Below the pieces are notes generated by a model. The model made no database searches. It had not been told where the DNA came from and saw only the letters and a program-made list of their open reading frames with translations. 64,000 nucleotides of DNA from Ananas comosus (Eukaryota > Streptophyta > Magnoliopsida > Poales > Bromeliaceae). The stretch spans positions 8,537,408-8,601,407 of the forward strand of contig NC_033627.1 in the NCBI RefSeq assembly GCF_001540865.1, given 5' to 3'. Positions 44,101 to 57,090 of this stretch are shown one piece after another. Position 1 is the stretch's first letter. The number at the start of each line of letters is the position of its first letter. The translations under genes and the position numbers were made by a program.

Positions 44101-46378
44101 CTCGACCAATAGGTCCAAGGGAGGCAACTGCAAGTTAGTTCAATAAATAGATAGATACATATCTTGATTATGCAACGAATAAAACCATGCATTGCCTCAC
44201 GAACGCAATAATATAATGCTATATGCAAATCATGCAATAATGCAACTATGCAACCAACTAGTAGTTCATTCGATACTACTTTCAATTCTGCTAACCATAG
44301 CTCATCCATTTGATATTTAAGGTTTCCTCTATCTTAGATTCTTGTCAATCACCGTTTTAATCATAAGGTTTCATCTTCCTTTACAAGGCTAACCACCCGA
44401 CTCGGTCTTGAGTCAATCGTCTGCGGAGTACCGCACGAGAACCAGGCTCGAGGCGATGGACGTCTCACATACACCTCAGCCCTAAATCCTCTCGACTGGG
44501 ATACCAATCCATAACTCATAAGGTATACTTGTTGTACAATCATTTGGCTATGACCCAATCTTACCGGTTAACCATGTTAACCCCAATAACTCACAACCAA
44601 ATCCCTTAATAACGGGGGACTCGAACCTCCCTAGGGACCGTCAACTGGTGGGACTTTACCACGCCCAGTGGTGACCAACTCCGGAGCGCACCGCCCGAGG
44701 GGGAGCTACCTCCCTCAAGCCAAGACGTAACGTGAGTATCGATCCAATCCTCAACTTGAGGATTCATAGCCACTCGTCACAATGCCAATGTCATGATAGG
44801 TCTTTACCTATTTAATCATGCCACTCTCTATGTCAACTTGGACCAATGTCAATATGATTAAACTATGTTTAACAATTACTTTCTTGATGCCAATCATGTC
44901 TCTATTGTCATGGTCGCCCTTGTTTACTAATGTTCAAGTCCAACTCTCACATTTACACAATAATAGGGTCCTAACATACATGAATGACACCAGAATATAT
45001 ATGATCAATCACCACAAGTATTTGCTAGGTTCAAGATGCTAGGTTTAATGCCACTCAATCTAATACATATATAGATTGTCCACTATGTTCCACAACATGG
45101 CAATATGTCATCAAGTATGTTTTTCTATTTAACATAATCCACAATATGTAAATTCATAATATATCATCATGCACATATACCACTAGCATCACATGATTTG
45201 TCAACATACATATAGTCATTATCCAAAATAGTCCATACTTAGCATCTCATGCATTCTTTTACCACTTAATTCATTATGCATTACATTTAGCATATTCTAC
45301 AACATGTCATCATACATTCCTTTTATGATGTTCTTATAATGCTAACATTCATACGCCCTTTATATTATGCATTCAAAGCATTAATCATATGCATTTATCT
45401 AGCATTTCTATAGTATGTTAACATGCATTCTTTTCACATTCTTATATTATGTCAATATGCATCAATATGAAATCTCATTTCTTAGACATAAAGGGCGACC
45501 TAGTCGCTTCGGTAAGCACAACCCACCTCATTTCGCGTTCCGATTGTTTGTCGACACTTGCAATCGGCCGCCCACGGCACCTGGCACCCGGTTTGACCCG
45601 ATCTCTTGCGCGACCACCCGAACGGCCTCCAATTCATGATCCGAAAATTAAAGGTCTTCGGTTATGTGCCACGATACTTCAAATCCATTTTCATGAATTT
45701 ACGATATCGCCTCGGCCCTCCAGGCGAAAACGAAGCCTAAACATCCGTTTCTTTAATAACTTCGCAATGGCTCGACGAATCGCCGAACCGTCTTCGCCAA
45801 CGCGTTCGTTTACCTAGCAATTAGGTTTACGGAGGGTCAAATGAGATCAAACCCTCATATTTTACAAAACCCCATTCGGAGCCCTAACATGCAATTAACC
45901 TCTAAATAATCCAAATTAAATGGAGCAAACATATTTAGAATGCTCATTAGAGGCTATTAGAACACTTAGAACTAAGGATTAAGCCAAATCCTAAAAGCTT
46001 ACCTCAATGTGAACGCCGCGACGAAAACACGCCGCTCCAACGGGCGCACGAAAGCTCAATCCGTCGCCTCCAACGCGTTCGCAAGCATATTCTCCACCAA
46101 CCCCGCGAATTTGAGCGAGAGATATAGAGAAATGAGAGAGATCTCTAGAAAGAGAAAGGAGAGTTTCTCTCCTCTCTCCATGTGTGCGTGCGGTGTGTGT
46201 GGGTGTGCACGGCTGAAGGAGGAAGAAGAAGCATCATGCTTCTATTTAATTACACCCCAACACTATTCACTTCCAGGCAGCTTAAAATCTGATAACTTTC
46301 GCCGGAGCTCCCTAAATGTCCGTTTGAGCTCAAACTTGACAGTCATGTTCGGTTTTAATTAACTTAACAAGCTGACGA
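44101..46378 (-). other. Body of LTR F, AT-rich
   Basis: AT-rich low-complexity sequence with many CATTC/ATGCA words (44800-45480) and a purine-rich part at ~46110-46160. Short open frames do not resemble proteins. No CCGG array seen. Confidence 0.5.
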
Positions 46379-48826
46379 TGTGACGCACTGGACCTTGCAA
46401 ATTGCGAGGTTCGAGTGTTTGATCTATGTGACGAGCCATCTCAGACTTTCTGAAGGGTCGTAGACGGTGTTCCGACCCATGGTTCGAGTCCCGAGAATTG
46501 TGGTTTGAAACAGTGTACCAAAACCCGAAAAATCAGATTTTGGTTAGCTCTCGGGTTGCCTTCTGAGGGCTGTGTACCGGTACGGGAGTGATGGCTGTAC
46601 CGGTACAGCCATCGACTTTGGCCGCTTCTCAGCCAACCCGAGGCTCGGGCTGGGCATTTTCGTAGAGGGTGTACCGGTACGCGGGCCCGTGTACCGGTAC
46701 GCAGTGCAGTATTTGAACTGTTCGAAACTGCAGGGGGTTTTTCGCATTTGTGGACTTTTATATGTGTCCCCACGCCCCATGGAGCTCTCCCTGAGCTGGA
46801 AACCGTGGAGAAGCAAGGTAGGGAGAACCTCTTCTCCTCCCTTTGGTTTTGATCACCTTTTTGCTTGGGTTTTGATGGTTCTTCCCTCTCTTTTGCATTT
46901 TGGAGCTATTTCCACCATTGTTGAAGCTTGGAGCTTAGGTTTGGAGCTTGATTGAGGGATTATTCTTGAAGTTTGAGAACTTTGAGCTTGGTTTGAAGCT
47001 TCTAAGAGGTAAGAGGCAAGATCCTTTCCTCTAGATCTAGTTTTTGGTTGGATTTTACTAGATCAAACCCTAGATTTTGGATTTTAGGGTTAAATTTGGG
47101 GATTTTCGTTTTGAGGGCTTTTGTATCAAATTGATGGGTTTAGAACCTTTGTTTAGGTTAGATTGGGAGGACTCTAGCTCCCATTTGGAGATTGTGAGAG
47201 CTTCCTTCGCAATCGGTGAGTTTTCGTCTACCCTAGCCCTATATGCTTAATGATTGAGCTTAGCGTCGTTTGTTTCGACTAGATGACACTTGTTCTTGTA
47301 CCTCTAAGGTACTAGGAGACTAGAGGACACCCTCGTTGGAGCGCACGAGGAGTTTCGTTGTCATCGGTGGGTTTGGCTTCGTGGAAATGGGGCGAAATGG
47401 CCCCTATGCTCTTTCTACTTGTTGTAAATTATTTTTAAGTTCATTTCTATGCTAAATGGAATTTATATGAATTTTAGAGCACTTAAAATGCATGCCTCGT
47501 GTATTATGAAAATTTCACTATATAGTAGAGCTATATGAGTAGAATGCATGCATACGGGAAAAGTATTTATTTTGCAAGTGAAAAATACATCTCTTATGAG
47601 AATTATGACTTGGAATATGTACTTTGGAACATAGTTACCATGTTTTGACATAGAGAACCAGAGTGTCATAAGGCGCACTTTGAAACTATAAACTATGAAC
47701 TGCAACATAGAGACCACATTGGTAGGGCATACATATAGTCTATATTCATAGTTAGAGGACATGATGGACATAGGATAGGCTTTGAATACTGAAGATTCCA
47801 TGTTATTAGCAGAAGGAACTTGCGGTACTGCGACAGATCATTTGACTAAATTGCATTGTCTCATTGGCACTGTTGTGAGGTTCAGTTCTACAACCGGCAC
47901 TCGGAGATGGGCATTGCGAGATACATATTCGCCGTGCGGGATTTTGGGCGTGAGTGGTTGCGTGGGAGTCACTCCTAGTGGTGGGAACGCGGTAGTTGAT
48001 TACCACGGGCATTAGGCTCGGCCACGGCAGACAGCTACGGGGGGTCTCGAGGCCATAGGAAGCCTTCGGGTGGTCTCTTCAGATTTGATTGAGGTATTAG
48101 ATGACAGTGTGACAGATATGACTTAGAGTATTATTTGGCATTGATAGGAATATATAACAACGGAACTTCTATTTCGCATTGTGACATTATGATAGTTGGA
48201 GATTTGTACTTATGCATGGTTCATATTATGTATTTATGCTAAGTAGAGATATGGGAGTGGGTGGTTGGTATGTTGACGTGTTACTGTGCTTCATTTTTCT
48301 CAGTTATAGTACCTGACTTATTGGTAGGGTGTTGCTGGTGTGTGTGTGTGGGGTTGGGGATGAAGTCTAGTATTGCCCACTGCGGAATATTTCAAGTTCT
48401 CATTGCCTGTTTCTATGTTTCCTTTCGCGAGCCTCGCCGGGGAGGCACGGGATCGCAGGCAAGCCGGTGATCGCGAGCTAAGCTCGCGAGAGAGTTTCTG
48501 TTGCCTAGGTGGTTTACTACTCCATTTTATATTTTGAGAGAGTGTTGAGCTTTGTATCATGTATAGAGACCACTGTGTACCTACTATAGAACTTGTATTT
48601 GGGATCCCTATTGTACTTCTTTTATGTTTATTTAGTGGATTACAGTTTTATCCTTATCCCTTGTTGTAGGGTGGCAAATTTTTGAGGACATTTTATTGAT
48701 GTCTGATATCCTAGATGTCTTTATTATTGTTTTAGTTATTGTTGTTTTTAGACGTCCTTATATGTTGTAGACATATGGGCGGTCTGGGCACGCGCGGGCG
48801 GGTTCCGCTGGTCCGTGGGCGTGACA
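46379..48826 (+). mobile_element. Chromovirus solo LTR nested in F
   Basis: TGTGACGCACTGGACC to GGGCGTGACA, 2448 bp, the + strand equivalent of the E LTR (shared start through CTCGAACC-type sequence and shared end). U3 has TACCGGTA pairs (46573-46700), then a TATA-like CTTTTATATG (46755) and AGGTAAG (~47006). No internal region, so a solo LTR. A clean target duplication is not visible (GACGA versus GCGAT). Confidence 0.82.
46573..46702 (+). promoter_or_regulatory. Paired TACCGGTA palindromes in the solo LTR
   Basis: Sites at 46576/46599 (23 bp) and 46673/46693 (20 bp), each GTACCGGTAC or close. Ends ~53 bp before the TATA-like box. Confidence 0.6.
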
Positions 48827-49165
48827 GCGATCACTGGTTCAGTTTCGAACCCCGTATTGGTCGATAAAACTGTTACGAAGCATCTTTTATCAGATAGCTT
48901 TCGATTTTATTTCTCACTCTACGGGTGTAAGAAAAATATGAACCTTAAAAATTAGCTAATAAAAATATTTTTACAGCTCTGCCAATTTTATAATTTTCTG
49001 GATGTGTCATTTCTGCTAATTTATCTATCCGTTTCACAAATTTTATGATCTTCTGTTTCATCGGATGTTCAGCTAAGTCATTGACTAGTTTACTTCTACA
49101 AACCAATAGAAATAGTTTTCTCACACTATTTTTATTTTTATCAAAAGCTGGTATGTTACATGCCC

Positions 49166-52117
49166 ATCTCTTGTAAACCCGATTTTTTGCGTTCTACACT
49201 CCGTTTTTTGCGGGTGTATAAGGAGCGAGAATTCATGTTTTATGCCTATTTGAAACAAAAATCATAATGTGAATTTATGAATTTCTCCCTTTGATCACTC
49301 TCGAATAGTAAATTTATCGTTACGCTCATTCATAAGCGAGAGACATAATTCTCAGAAAAGGAATCGAAAGTATCGGCTTTTCAGTATGGAAGGCATCCAT
49401 ACATATCGAAGTTAAATCATCAACAATAGAGGATTATAACGTTTTCCATCCAAACTTTGAATCCTAGATGGTCCCATCAAGTCCATATAAAGTAATTCTA
49501 ACGGTTTAGATGTCCCTAAGTGGTTCAAATTCTTACGTGCGGATCTAGTTTGTTTTCCCAGTTGACAACCCTCACACACAGTGTTCTCTTTGAAGACTAT
49601 CTTAGGTACACCTCTAACAACCTCCTTCTTAGATATCTTAGATAGTTCCTTAAAGTTCATGTGACCTAATCGTTCATGCCATAAAGTTTCGGTCTGTAAT
49701 GTCGCTAGGTTACAATGTTCAGTTGAAGAACTAGGAACTACATAACAGTTATTCTCAGATCTTACACCTTTTGAGAAAATAGAATCATCATGAGTCACAT
49801 TGCATTCTTTATCAGAAAATTTCACAGAATACCCATCATCACACAATTGGCTTATGCTTACGAGATTTGATTTAAGCCCCTCAACATAAAAAACATCATT
49901 CAATGTAGGGCCATCTGAGATAGTGACAGTTTCTTTTCCAATAATTTTCGATGACCGACCATCTCCAAAAACAACAAGTCCACCGGACATTTTATTTAAA
50001 GAAGTAAACCAATTTTTATCACCGGTCATATAACGTGAACAACCACTATCCAGATACCAAGAAGTGTTGTCGTAAGCATGAAGCGAGGCGTGAATGATAA
50101 GGCAAGGAAAGAGTTCACCTTTACGCACCCAAACCTTACGTGTTTTGGGTTGCGTTGGCCGACTTGATTGCGAAATATGTTGCTTGTCGACGATTTGAGC
50201 AATTTTCTTCTTAGGATCATCCTTCTTCCGTTTCCAAGTTTGCTTTGCATTTGTCTTTGGATCTTCCTTCTTTGGTTTCCATGTCTGTTTGTTCTTAGGA
50301 TCATCCTTCTTTGATTTCCATTGTGCCTTCCGATCCAAGGGTGTAGTGGGGCTTTTAGCCTTTTGTTTGCAAACCCTTTTCACATGACCTAAAACACCAC
50401 AAAGATGACAAATTTTGTTAGCAAATGAGTTTTTCGGAGGGATAAACTTACCATAAAGCTTAGGAACCACTTTTGTAGAATGTTCGTCATCTTTCTTCAT
50501 CGCTTGATCAATATACGTCTGTTCGTATCCAAGTTCAAGTTTATTTGTTTGACCAAGTCCAAGCATCTTATCAAGTTTGCTAGAGCCAGACGAGAATTGA
50601 TTTAAATCCGATTTAAGTTGAATAATCGTCTTGGTGAATTCCATATTTGCTTCTCTAGCTTCCGAGTATTGCTTGGTAAGAAAATTAATGTTTTCAACAT
50701 GAGACTCATTTTCCTTTTCAAGCAATGTACACTTCTCAAATAAAGAATTGTAGGCCTTAGTCAAACCATCTCTTTCTTGTTCTAGATCCTTTGACAACGA
50801 GGCCATTCTTGAATTCTCTTGTTCTAAGTCATGTAGACTCCGCCGCAGCTTCTTGTTATGTTTTGCCACCTTCTTTGATTCGACGACCAATTGTTGATAT
50901 GCTGTGACCATGTCATCTTCATCCGACTCTTCATCCGATGAATTCTCCGTAGACGATTTTTCATGCCTAGATGACATAGAGATAGAATCTGTAGATGCTA
51001 AACACATAAAAGAGTCATGTGCAATAAGTGCCGTAGCGTTAACATCCTCATCACTTGAAGATGACTCACTCGAAGACGAGTCAGCCCAAGTGATGGCTTG
51101 CATTGCTTTCTTTTTTAAGGATTTTTTATTAGGGCAATCCGATACAATATGACCAAATCCTCTACACTTATAGCATTGGATTTGACCTTCATTAGTTTTC
51201 TTCTCTTTTGAAAAATCTTTAGAAGAGCTTTCAGACTTTTTATTCTTAGAATAGGAAGATGAAGAAGAACTCCCTTTAGATTTGCTTGACTTGGAGGAAG
51301 TGGACTTAGGAGGAAACTTCTTTCTAAAGTTCCGACAGAACTTTTTCGTTAGAAGCGCTAGTTGCTTTTCAAACTCCTCCAAGGTTTGCTCCGACTCCGA
51401 GTTCGATGAAGCTGTAGAGTCATTTCCTTTTGTTGATTTTAGAGCCATCCCTGAAGCTTTAGAAGAAGATTTGGAAGAAGACGAATTAGAAGGAAAAGTC
51501 ATCTCATACGTTTGAAGTGCACTTACTAATTCTTCTACCTTGAGTTCATCCGGATGTTTTACCGTTTCAATAGGCGCAACCTTTGGACGAAATCGTTCGG
51601 GAAGGGTTCTCAAAATTTTTCTCACAATTTTAGAGTCCAGAATTTTCTCGCCTAAGTTAGCACACGTGTTTACAATGTCTTCTAAACGAGTATAATACTA
51701 GGTAAAAGATTCATGTTCTTCTATACGAATAGAGTCAAATCTACTTGTAAGCATTTGTAATTTTTGAATCTTTACCAAGCTTGTACCCTCGTGTGTAACT
51801 TGTAAAGTATCCCAAATTTTTTTGACGGTTTCACACGTCGAGACACGAGAAAATTTCGTTTGATTTAAAGCATTAAATAAAGCATTGATACCATTTCCGT
51901 TGAACGAAGATAGTTCGTTTTCCTCTTTCCACTTATTTCTAGGATTCGGACCGGTAACATTCTCGACAACTTCAGTAGAATGTTTCCACCCGAATTCAAT
52001 GGCTTGTCATACCCGCTCGTCGATGGCAATAAGAAACGCCCTCATACGGACTTTTCAATAAGCGTAATTAGTGCCATCAAAGAGAGGGGGTCGATTAATG
52101 TTACCGCCCTCGGCCAT
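49166..52117 (-). pseudogene. Copia G gag, protease and integrase start (SIRE-like)
   Basis: The likely ATG is at 52115-52117 (MAEGGNINRPPLFDGTNY), after the PBS. A long gag follows with stops near 52057, 52018 and 51700, then an open frame 49412-51625. It shows a CCHC knuckle CYKCRGFGHIVSDC, Ser/Lys-rich stretches, a coiled coil (~50560-50900) and a second CCHC CHLCGVLGHVKRVC. Protease is WYLDSGCSRYMTG. The pre-integrase zinc box is HERLGH..CEGCQLG, and DLMGP carries the first catalytic Asp. The large two-knuckle gag fits the SIRE lineage. Continues broken to 49166, where LTR F interrupts. Confidence 0.88.
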
Positions 52118-52136
52118 GATTTACAATCTATACCCG

Positions 52137-52148
52137 CTCTGATACCAA
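52137..52148 (-). promoter_or_regulatory. Primer binding site of copia G
   Basis: TGGTATCAGAGC on the minus strand, one base from the LTR. Initiator tRNA-Met type. Confidence 0.92.
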
Positions 52149-52879
52149 TTGTAAGATATGGATCCCGAGGATCTAAAAGGTAAATAACACCTAGAGGGGG
52201 GTGAATAGGTGTAAAACGGCAAAATCAAAAACTCTCGATGCAAATAAAAAGAATAGCGGAAAATAAAAACAACACACCGAGATTTTAACGTGGGAAAATT
52301 CCAATTCGGAGTGAAAAACCCACGGGACCGATCACACGAAGAAAATCCACTAAGAAAACTTGAGTACAAGTGATTGAACCGAAATACAAGACTCAATTTA
52401 CCGAATTCTTGTTGTCGATTGTCTTCGCCAGTCCTCGATCGATAGGAATCCTCCAATCGACCCCGCCGCAACTCCTTGCCGCATCAACGCCTCAACTCCT
52501 CGAAGCGTCCACCGAATCCTCGGCTTCATGCGAGATCCACGCGCTGAACCTCCTTCCGGAGCTTGTAGAATCGATGATTTGTGGTGATTAAGACTTAGAA
52601 TCCCATAAGCAATGAGGGTTCACCTTCTAATCAAACATCTACTTGATTCTCAAAGAATATCTCGAGTTAAAATCGAAGAATCAAGTAGATCGTTGATTAT
52701 ATGAAACTTGTTATATGAATAAAATCATAAGAATGTGAAAATAAGTTTCTAGGGTTTTAGAACAGTAGAAATTCAAAGCCTAAACTCATATGATGACCCC
52801 CATGGCTTATTTATAGGTTTAGAAGATTTAGAAGTAGACTAGGATTGCCAAAAGTCTATTTTAAAAACTGGTGTCGTCC

Positions 52880-53195
52880 TCAGGGACCGATCCTCTCGAG
52901 GAGACCAGTCTGTCAGAGACCGGTGCCTTGGGTGGGAGACCGGTCCCTCGCTGCGTGACAGAAAACACAACGTTCGGAAATCGGTCTCTCATGCCAGAGA
53001 CCGGTCTCTCATGCCAGAGACCGGTCTCTCTCTGCGAGTCAAAAATCCCAACATTCGGGAACCGGTCTCTCATGCCAGAGACCGGTTGTACCGACTAGGA
53101 GACCGGTCCCTCAGATCAGGAGACCGGTTGCATTAGTCTTTCACGTAGAGAGAACTCTCGGGAACCGGTCTCTCATCTCAGGGGATCGGTCCCAG
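52880..53195 (-). promoter_or_regulatory. Paired CCGG array proximal to TATA, copia G LTR
   Basis: Pairs 52919/52939, 52980/53000 (plus a third site at 53020), 53061/53081 and 53102/53123, spaced 20-21 bp; a weaker pair at 52886/52904. Core CCAACATTCGGGAACCGG at 53048-53065. Ends ~65 bp before the TATA box. Confidence 0.65.
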
Positions 53196-53427
53196 CACAT
53201 TGAAGACCTCAGTTTGTATTTTCTATTGCAATCCAAGTCTTCTAAACTTATTGTAATTAGATAAAATCACCAAAAATGATCTATTCTTCATACCTGAGGT
53301 GTCGTGCTTTCCAAATGAGTCTTTGCTCTTCAAATTGAATCTTCTCTTCAAACCTTCGCGATCAACTCTTCAAGACTCCATTCAACTTTACGAAATCCGC
53401 CAACCTAGAAAATCCTTAACAGTGGAG

Positions 53428-53755
53428 GGACCGGTCCTTCCCTGCCAGGGACTGGTCCCTGAGGACCTTCCCAAATTCACGCGTATGGGAACCGGTCCCT
53501 CCTGCCTGGGGACTGGTTGCATCGCGCGTCCACCGCAACCTTCAGCCACGGGGACCGATCCTTTCCTGCCAGGGACCGATCCCCGAGAGCAAACTTTGCC
53601 CAGAGAGCCGTCTGCCCCGCATACCACCTACGGGAACCGGTCCGCATCACCAGGAACCGGTCCCCGAGAGTAGTTTTGCGCAGACCCCCCCTCTGCCAGA
53701 ATTCCTGCTTACGGGAACCGGACCCCGCCGCCAGGGACCGATCCCCGAGAGCAGA
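53428..53755 (-). promoter_or_regulatory. Distal CCGG array, copia G LTR
   Basis: A second, more degenerate array (ACCGGT, ACTGGT, ACCGAT) separated from the proximal one by ~230 bases. Pairs again about 20 bp apart, e.g. GGGACCGGTCC...GGGACTGGTCC at ~53430/53450. Confidence 0.55.
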
Positions 53756-53918
53756 ATCTGTCAAGTGCAAATTTTGCATCATTTGCTCTCGCGGACTCGA
53801 TTCCAAAGCACTTTTTGTGTTTTAGACATCTTTAGCTCCTCCGAAGCCTACCTACTCGACAATTAGTCGATCCTGGACGAAGTCCAACTCTTGGATTTTG
53901 AGAATTCACTTTCTTACA

Positions 53919-55363
53919 GCCAGCGTTGCTCGCCTCCTACCTCCCCCTCCGTGTGACTCCGGGGGACCCTCGCCGCTGATCGGCGTCGCCCCGAGGTCAC
54001 CGTCGCCGGAGGAGCCGAGCCCGAGCTCCTTTCTCCTAGTGCGGGTTAGGGCATCGCCGCCCGCCTCTCCGGCTGCCTCCCGTCAGCGTCCTGTGTGAGC
54101 GGCGACCTTTCCCCACCGGCCTCACCTTCCTGCCGCCGGCACTTTCACCACCGAGCTACCGCCGGCCGGATCCCAGCCCTTCTGCCCAATAAGCCTTAAT
54201 ATTGTGCTGTTTGTGCATAGTTCTAGTTTGTGCTTGCTTTTTTGGCGATCCAAGGCTATCCTGATGCTTCCGGAGGTGAGCACAGTGATCGCTGGTCAGT
54301 GCTGATCACAATGCTCACCTCACTTTGGATCAATAGATACCGAATTGGCTTGTTCGACGCAGTTTACTCTGAGTGCGCGCTGTTTGCTGAAAGTTCGGGT
54401 CGCTCCCGTGCCTCAAACAGTGAACTATTGTGCTCCGAATCATGAGCACGGCCTCCGACACGTCGAGACCCGTCAGTATGTGTCTTGGCAGACCTTGGAA
54501 GCCCTTGGTTTGCATTAACGAGCCACAAAATCACTTTATTTACATAAAATAATAGATTTTATGTAAATATAGGGGCTTTTATGCAATTTTGCATCTTGTG
54601 GCTACTGTGGGCAGTATGTACGTGGTAGGTGACCTCTGGACTGATCGTCCAAGGTCCGATAGCCTTTGCGGAAATCGAACGTCGATTTCTGTGCGTTTTT
54701 TCATTGAAATTCGCCGGCGGAACGAAGTTTCGGTTCGAATTTCATCTGACAGTGTGTCTTTGCCCTGAGTTGTGTTGAGCCTTGTTGGCTAGTCACCATC
54801 GTCATATCGTTAGTTCGGAGATGACGAGTGAGCGACGGTGGGTTCCGGTGTCGAAATAGACACTTTCGGAAACCCGGATTCGAATAATTATCCGGTGATA
54901 ATTGTTTAGTCTTGTAGTCTTGTGTTTGCTGCCAAGACGTCCAAATCGGAGTGTTTTGTGGCAGCAGGTGACTCGTGGCACAAGTTGGTGAGTTTCGGGA
55001 CACTTAGTAGGTCCCGACGGCGTCCCGGTGTGATTTTCGGCACTTCCGACGAGTTTCGGTGATCGGTTTTGGGAAACCGATTTTAGGGACTTGTGTGGGG
55101 TTGTGAGTTGTGTACTTTGGATTTGTGGGTTGGATACTAACTCGGTGGATCTTCTTAAGTCTGGTTGACTTGTGCGCACCTAGTTTTTCGACGCGATAGT
55201 GACAGGTGGGTGCTTCGAGCTGGTAGTCGGTGAGATCGTTTCACCTTTCTCTGTTCTTCTATTTTAGCATTGTAGTCTCTACATGTCAGTTGCTTTGTTA
55301 TTGTTCGTTTATACCTTATTGATTGCATGATGATTATTGTTGATAGCCATGTAGAGCAGGCTT
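53919..55363 (+). mobile_element. LARD 5' LTR, left part
   Basis: Matches 63424-64000 from its beginning (CGCCTCCTACCTCCCC, GGGGGACCCTCG), so copia G entered at that point of the LTR. GC-rich to ~54190, then hairpins (54273-54321, 54430-54449) and an ordinary-composition tail. Ends at the duplication GGCTT (55359-55363). Confidence 0.85.
54273..54321 (+). ncRNA. LARD LTR hairpin A, copy 1
   Basis: GAGGTGAGCA/TGCTCACCTC (10 bp) and GTGATC/GATCAC (6 bp) pair around GCTGGTCAGTGCT. Called a possible RNA structure element, not an independent gene. Confidence 0.5.
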
Positions 55364-56050
55364 TGTAAGGACTGAAATTTTGGCAGTGTAGCTAAACTCT
55401 CTGTTGACGACATTTCTGTGTGTAATTTAATTACATAAGCACTTGTCAAGTTTCAGGAGAAAACGAGTTAGAATGGAAAAGTTACACAATCAATACTAAT
55501 CACTTAAAGTGAATAGTAATTTCGATTTTCCAGAGGAGGCCGATCAATGGAGATGGCTTCTGGTGCATATCAGACTCCATTCATAGCGATCCAATAGTTC
55601 GTTTTGAATGGTTCAGTATTCTGGCACCAATGGCGCTGACGGATTTTAGGTTTGATGCACGAATTTTGAGAAATCTGGAAATACATGTATTGTATGCATT
55701 TGTGCATGGCTTTGTATTTCAGAGAGAGGATGGGTTTCATCGCGAATCCGTGATCAAGCGAGATGAAACAAAATCATGGATTTGATGTCTCTGTCGTGCT
55801 GATTGCACTGGTGTGATCCGTTCGCAAATCTGACGGATGGGTCTCCTAATATCGCATGTTGATCGAAAGGGGGTCATTATTGGCAAAATGGTAATTTTGC
55901 GAAAAGCGCGATATTTTATGTATCGTTTTGTGCGATTTCGAACGTTGAGGTGCGTACGTGCAAAATATACGCGCTGTGAGGGACTGGACTGCAAATATGC
56001 ATCTCTGAAGGACTAAAATGCATAATGGCCAGCTTATATATTCGTTGCAA

Positions 56051-56081
56051 CCTAGGGTTTCATGCTAACCCTAACCCTAGG
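56051..56081 (+). promoter_or_regulatory. Telobox hairpin, nested LARD LTR
   Basis: CCTAGGGTT (56051-56059) pairs perfectly with AACCCTAGG (56073-56081), and the loop holds another AACCCTAA. The 3' LTR has a matching structure at 62751-62780. Confidence 0.6.
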
Positions 56082-57090
56082 CTGCCCCTACTACCCTAGT
56101 TGTGCCCACAGCTAACTCCATCACCTCCCAGCACACTGCCGCTCGTACCCTGGCCGCCGGCGAGCTTCTCAGGCCGCCGGAGAAGACCTTATTGCCCCCT
56201 CCACCATCTTCTCCATTACCTCCTCCTTCTCCATCTTGGCAGTAGACCATCCCTGGGTGATCCCTAGCTTCGAGCCCTCTTCCCTGGGTGCAACCCTAGC
56301 CCCGGCGCCGTCCCCGCCGGCACTCGCCGGCCCTGCGCGCCGCTGTCGCCGCTCTGGGTAGCCTGCGGCCGCCCCAGTCCAGCTCGGGCCGAGACCAAGC
56401 TAGCTTGTGGTCCACGAGCTACTACTGCCTGGGACTGACTGTGTCGCCTCCCTCTGGCCTCTGGCGACCCTTGTCGTCCTATCGCCGCCGCCCCAAGTCA
56501 GCCTGGCCGCCGCCGAGGCCAACATGGCTGAACCCAAGCCAAGCTTTTGAGGTGCGGGTTCAGCGTGCTCCGCCGCTACTGCCACCGCTCGGCACCCCCC
56601 TGGACCAACTCCCTGGGCCTCTAGAGGACCTCCACTGGCGACCCCGACCTCCCCCGGCCGCTGACGCCGCCATTTTATTCGGTTCAACCCGGTTGGGCTT
56701 TGTGCGGGCTGAGCCTCTCCACGCGCCTTCTTCGCCGCCTTCCGCCGACAGCCAGCGTAAGCACCGGCTCTGATTGGCCGGCCGTACATATCCACCGCCG
56801 GCGCCCCCACCGCCGGAGCTTCCTATCGGCCGGACTGGGCTCGTGCTCTACACGTCTTGGCGCGGCTAGGGCATCATAGACTACCGTCGCCGCCGCCTCC
56901 TGTTGCCTACCGACGAGAGCGCTAGCCCCCGCGGACCTGCCGCACTCATCCTCTGCCGGTGCGCTCGTCATGCGGCCACCGCCGGCCGCCCGTGCTCTAC
57001 CTAACTCCGGTAAGCTTAAGTTATTATTTCTGTGCACTGTTTCAGGTTCGGGTCACTGTTCTGGTGACCTGAGGCTATCCCGAGACTTTC

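Larger units (their letters stand above)
43584..49160 (-). mobile_element. LTR F nested in copia G
   Basis: TGTCACGCCCCGCGACC to GGTATGTTACA, split by a chromovirus solo LTR (46379-48826). Without that it is ~3.13 kb. The first ~180 bases match element D's LTRs; the last ~200 resemble the small LTR at 28830. No PBS or coding was seen, so it is probably a solo LTR. Flanks TGCCA (43579-43583) and TGCCC (49161-49165) are a near-perfect duplication, and joining the flanks restores the integrase text EMARVMLHS. Confidence 0.8.
52150..53918 (-). mobile_element. 5' LTR of copia G
   Basis: 1769 bp, on the minus strand TGTAAGAAAGTG to CATATCTTACA. It abuts the PBS on one side and LARD sequence on the other, so both ends are supported. 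A TATA box (CTATAAATA, minus) lies at 52808-52816. Two CCGG arrays are upstream of it (53428-53755 and 52880-53195). Its first ~150 bases closely match the start of the gypsy LTR at 2776. The 3' LTR of G is not in the window. Confidence 0.85.

Noticed and set aside
46379..48826. Complete chromovirus at the solo LTR
   Set aside because: No PBS, gag or pol and only one LTR copy; a solo LTR is the simplest reading.
56064..56081. Possible telomere repeat
   Set aside because: Only two to three AACCCTA units; a telobox motif in a promoter rather than telomeric DNA.
56400..57037. Pro/Arg-rich GC-rich frames on both strands
   Set aside because: Overlapping frames on both strands in a GC-rich LTR leader are expected by composition; not colinear in the copy at 62800-63680.
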